DNA of 64,000 nucleotides from Mesotaenium endlicherianum. Taxonomy: Eukaryota; Streptophyta; Zygnematophyceae; Zygnematales; Mesotaeniaceae. Position 1 is the first letter of the stretch, and each line of letters begins with the position of its first letter. The stretch spans positions 8,934 to 72,933 of the forward strand of contig WELA01003881.1 of assembly GCA_009602735.1 (NCBI GenBank), given 5' to 3'. Below the pieces are notes generated by a model. It was not told the origin of the DNA, did not search any database, and saw only the letters and a program-made list of their open reading frames with translations. The position numbers were made by a program, and so were the translations under genes. Of the stretch, positions 60,375 through 64,000 are shown piece by piece.

Positions 60375-63300
60375 ATGGCTCCCCCAGGCCCACCACCAAA
60401 ATCTCTGAAGAAGTATGATGTCCCTTTGTTTTGCGCTTCTTGGGTACCACTTGCCAGCTCGCTGAAGTCAGGGGAGAAAGTTGAGGAAACACAGGAAGCT
60501 GGAAGTGAGGAGAAGAAGGATATTCCAGGGGAAGAGATTAGCAGTAGTTCTAGTGATATGTTTGTCGTGTTTGGAGGTGGAGGAGGGGATGGTAATCATG
60601 GGATAAGGAATCGGACGCTCCTTGCGAAGTATAAGCCTGAAGATGATGAACTTACTGAACCTGTGAGTGACTGGGGCTCTGCATGAGTTGCAATGAGGAC
60701 AGCCATTTTTATTCAGGTTGAAGGGAAACCGGAAAGGGGGTTGCATCTGTAATCCGGCCAAGTACTTGGCTGCTGCTAGATCAAGTTTCCAGGCTTGACC
60801 CCATACTAAGGCTCTAGAGGCCATTCCTTGCTATCATAAATAAAACATGCCGTGTACAATCCTGGACCGTTAAGGTTTGCCCAGAAAAAATATGATTATA
60901 TCTCTTCCAAGTACCGGGGTGAGCTAAAGTTTTGCAGGACTACATTGTGAGTGAAGTTGGGGGCCCGAGTCTGTTCATATTTACCTGCTCTCTTGTAGCT
61001 GATTACCCTTGAGGTCCATCTAATGTAAGACGTTTATATTATGGGAGTGGCATTGTGTTTGCTACTGCTACAGCAAGCATATGGTGTCTGATTTTGGCTC
61101 GTTGCCGGTATTTGCAGGTGTGCCATGTTGCCACTGACGATGATGTTCCATATAGAATAGCCGTCCATCCGTCTGGCGAAGTCATCGTAATAGCTTATGA
61201 CAAAAGCTGTGAGTCGAAGTCTCGAGCATTGTTGGAATCTGAGATGCATTTGTGGGCAACTTCATATCTGTAGTTGGTTCTTTCCTACACCTCGACAGCT
61301 GGTTCTTTCACTTAGCAATTTGCTGCTGGTGCAGGACAAACTCATTAAGCACCAAGTGCATGAAAGAAAGCACGATTGCCGTGTACTTTGTAGAAGTCGC
61401 AAGGGCAGCTCTCTGCATTGATACCTCGTGAAGCTTCGGAAAGTGGAGGACATAGGAGGCCTCCGTTATGCAGCAGCACCTGCAACTTGGAGGAAGTAAC
61501 GGTTTTGTACCTTAGTCCATGCTGGAGCATGCACTGTCAAACAAGCAGAAATCGGATAGGATATGCCTTCAAAGTATTGTGGTTCTCAAGGTTTATCAGT
61601 TTCATTTGTGCAACACAAGGTTTTAGAGCATCATATGGACGGATGCATGCAAGTCATCTTGAAGGGAAGCGCTTGGTGTGGCATGCTATGCTGCAGGCAG
61701 ATTGTATGACGTGAAAAAGTCGGCCGAAGGTGAGCCCTTCTTCAGCGACAGGCCTTCCATTGTGCTGAATGCGCTGGAAGAGCAGAAGTTCCTCACGTTC
61801 AGTCCAGAGGGAACTCGGCTAGCTGTTGGCGGTGAGGTACAATTTCAAAACTTCTGACCTAACCCGCCCATACTCTCAATGCATGCCTCAACTATAATTG
61901 GTTTCCCTTATGCTGAGGTGTGGACACGTGTGACAAGCACGTCTGATGGAAACCACAGGCCTGTGATGATGCCATTATGAAACGATGTGTTAGTGAAGGT
62001 CGGAAAGATGCATGTGGGAAGGGAGGGCTTGAGCTGGCTGCTTATAGGGTGAAGCTTTTTGAGCCGAGGAGCACTAGGCCTGGCTGAGACTTCTGGCCTG
62101 TGCTTGGCCGACTTTGGACCTGTTGAGCAGAGCAAGAAGCTGACTGTGTACGAGTGGCCATCTCTGAAAGTGGTCCTAGAGAAGGAGGACGCGCATGATG
62201 CCGCCCTCAAAGATGCTGACTTCAGGTTTGCACCTTTCACTTTGCAAGTCCTGTGTGGGAAGGGACAACAGCATTCTTGTGACTGAAAAACTGAAACTGA
62301 TCTGTGAACAAGAGGTAGTCTGACGAATCGCTGGCGAGTGCAGTCAAGAGGCTCCTGGGACTGAGCCTGCAGGAAGGACCTGGGTAGCAGGAGCAGCAGT
62401 GAGCAGGAAGCAAACGTGTGTGAATGCTTTGTGATGGGAGGGAGCAGTGTGAGTGGAGACTTGCTGGCGACAACAGCAGACGATGGGCCTGCTCGCGTGT
62501 GGGACCTCTCCAAGAGCTCTGCTGTTGCTCGCCTGTCCCCCTCCCAGGTGCCCCCCGCTACTACTTTTTCTTCACTCTACCTACCTGCTTATCTCTTAGC
62601 CGTAATGAGTTGGCCTGCTTTCTGGCTGCCGACACCTTTGTCTTTCTGGGTTAGAGCCCCAGTGACATATCTCTCAGATGAAGGACTTTGCGTTTTGCGA
62701 CAGGCTGCAGGGGGGGGCGTACGAAAGGGTGCCGGGGGACGTGTGGGGCTGTGCCGGTTCTCGCGAGACCCTGCCCTGTCCCTGCTTTACACCACTCTCA
62801 TGAAAGGTAGACCCTCCCCTCTCTGACGCCACGTGCCACTGCATCCCCATTTGAACGTCCCTCTGTCAAGATTTGCTGACAAAAAGAATGGCAGAAGCTT
62901 GTGCTCTGTGGGGCCGGTTTGGAACATCAAGGATTTCTCACTAGTCATTGTTGGTGACGGTGTGGCGTGGCTGGCGTGGTGAGGTCACTGCAGAAGGAAG
63001 GGGGTATGTGGTGACGTGGAACACGAGCACGTGGGAGAGAGCGCGCGAGGTGAGGCTTTGCGCGGAGCCCATCTCGTGCCTGGCTGTCAGCCCCGACGGC
63101 GCCCTCCTGGCCCTGTATGTGCACATTTGGCGCCGGTTCTCTTGCTTCCCGCAGTCCCAGCTCCTGCTCTTGTCCCTGCTTGCTCAGCACCCTCACGGAA
63201 GGCGGCTTGCGGCCCTGCCCCTGCTACTGAAGCTGGAGACAATGCCTCACTTGCAGAGAGGGGGGGAGACTCAGTTGTGAAGAAGGCTCCTTTGCAAGGA

Positions 63301-64000
63301 GGGGTTTAGAGAGAATTGCGTCCGGTTTCACGCCCATGTCAGGTCCTGGACTTCGTCCACACTGCTCAGGCTGCAGCTCTACGGCGTGCTGTTGATGCTG
63401 ACTGCATCCAGAGTTGGACTGACGACCTGCACTGTTGGACTTTGTGTAACCTTCCTGTCATCGCGCAATAGGGTGTTGCTTTCATGGCCTCATCGTTTCC
63501 TGGTGGCTGTTAGCTTCTTGAGTTTGCATGGCTGTTTTGGAACTGGCGGGACGCATGCACTGCACATTTGTCAAGTTCTCAATGAAAACATAGCAGTCTC
63601 ACATGCCCCTGGCGTAGTGACACTCTGCCAGCCTTAATGAAGCCGCTTCTTTCATGCTGTCGTCGCAGGGGCACAGCAGGCGGTGACGTGGCACTTGTTG
63701 ATGCGAGAAAGCTCAGCACGGGGCACCAGCTTAAGGGGGCCCACATGATCTTTGTTACTGCTGTCACTTTTTCGGGCGACTCGAGGTACTTGATATTCTT
63801 ACCTGTGAGCAAATATGTGTTCTTTGAAGTGGGGAATATGCACTCTATACTGGCTGGTGCGCTTCTATTCCCCCTTGTTGTGCTTATGTGTTGTTGGAGT
63901 AACATAGGCTTCTAATATGTAGTCCTTCAGTTGGGGAAGCACCCGAGTTTGAGGCAACTTTCCCCATCGGTGCTGTGCAGGCATTTGCTCTCTGTGTCAG
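60375..64000 (+). CDS. SEC12/PREB/PHF1-type WD40 protein, 5' part (runs off the right edge)
   Basis: Exons: 60375-60662, 61118-61208, 61697-61836, 62131-62225, 62448-62547, 62704-62806, 62994-63114, 63669-63785 and 63981-64000+. All phases agree, giving 351 residues before the last, cut exon. Landmarks: VPLFCASWVPL, VVFGGGGGDGNHGIRNRTLL, PYRIAVHPSGEVIVIAYDKS, RLYDVKK, FLTFSPEGTRLAVGG, LTVYEWPSLKVVLE, LLATTADDGPARVWDL, GLCRFSRD, VTWNTSTWERAREV and SCLAVSPDGALLAL. These are the WD40 blades of SEC12 and of plant PHF1. SEC12 is the ER-membrane exchange factor for SAR1 that starts COPII budding; PHF1 is a related plant factor for phosphate-transporter ER exit. The glycine-rich loop followed by GIRN resembles the SEC12 catalytic loop, favouring a true SEC12. 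The C-terminal membrane anchor would lie outside the window. Confidence 0.87.

Overview
The window is nuclear DNA from a eukaryote with many introns, very probably a green-lineage (Viridiplantae) organism and most likely an alga. SWC4/DMAP1, EMG1 and the SEC12-type protein read closest to remembered plant versions, yet the window also carries a full-length DNA-PKcs gene, which flowering plants lack. Coding exons are GC-rich with many CAG/CTG runs and are split by short GT-AG introns; the repeat-filled gap between genes is AT-rich. Chlorophyte or streptophyte cannot be settled from the sequence alone. Orthology calls rest on remembered family sequences, not on a search.

Layout from left to right. 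193-873 (-): first four exons of SWC4/DMAP1, running off the left edge. 2765-6669 (-): WDR43/UTP5, a WD40 protein of the small-subunit processome. 7304-12229 (+): CDC16/APC6, a TPR subunit of the anaphase-promoting complex, divergent from WDR43 across about 630 bases. 12.2-27.9 kb: a gene-free nest of decayed mobile elements. It holds Copia-type LTRs in opposite orientations (15213-15927 and 22842-23554), a zinc-knuckle Gag-like ORF on the minus strand, an unrecognised transposase-like ORF group, and a DIRS-type tyrosine-recombinase retroelement. 27931-30761 (-): complete EMG1/NEP1 in seven exons (229 residues). 33271-59938 (-): complete DNA-PKcs (PRKDC) over 26.7 kb, from the N-terminal HEAT region through FAT and PI3K-like kinase domains to FATC. 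60375-64000 (+): 5' part of a SEC12/PREB/PHF1-type WD40 gene, divergent from DNA-PKcs and cut by the right edge.

All host genes look intact; splice phases agree wherever I worked them out. Together they are housekeeping functions: chromatin (SWC4), 18S rRNA and small-subunit assembly (WDR43, EMG1), cell cycle (APC6), double-strand-break repair (DNA-PKcs) and ER export (SEC12-like). The most notable host feature is the DNA-PKcs gene, which carries ten S/TQ sites where the vertebrate protein has its autophosphorylation cluster. The most open question is the element nest, especially the transposase-like protein at 21.1-22.7 kb. Several low-complexity tracts (GA with a 27-N gap, 76 A, 91 C) may be assembly weak points.
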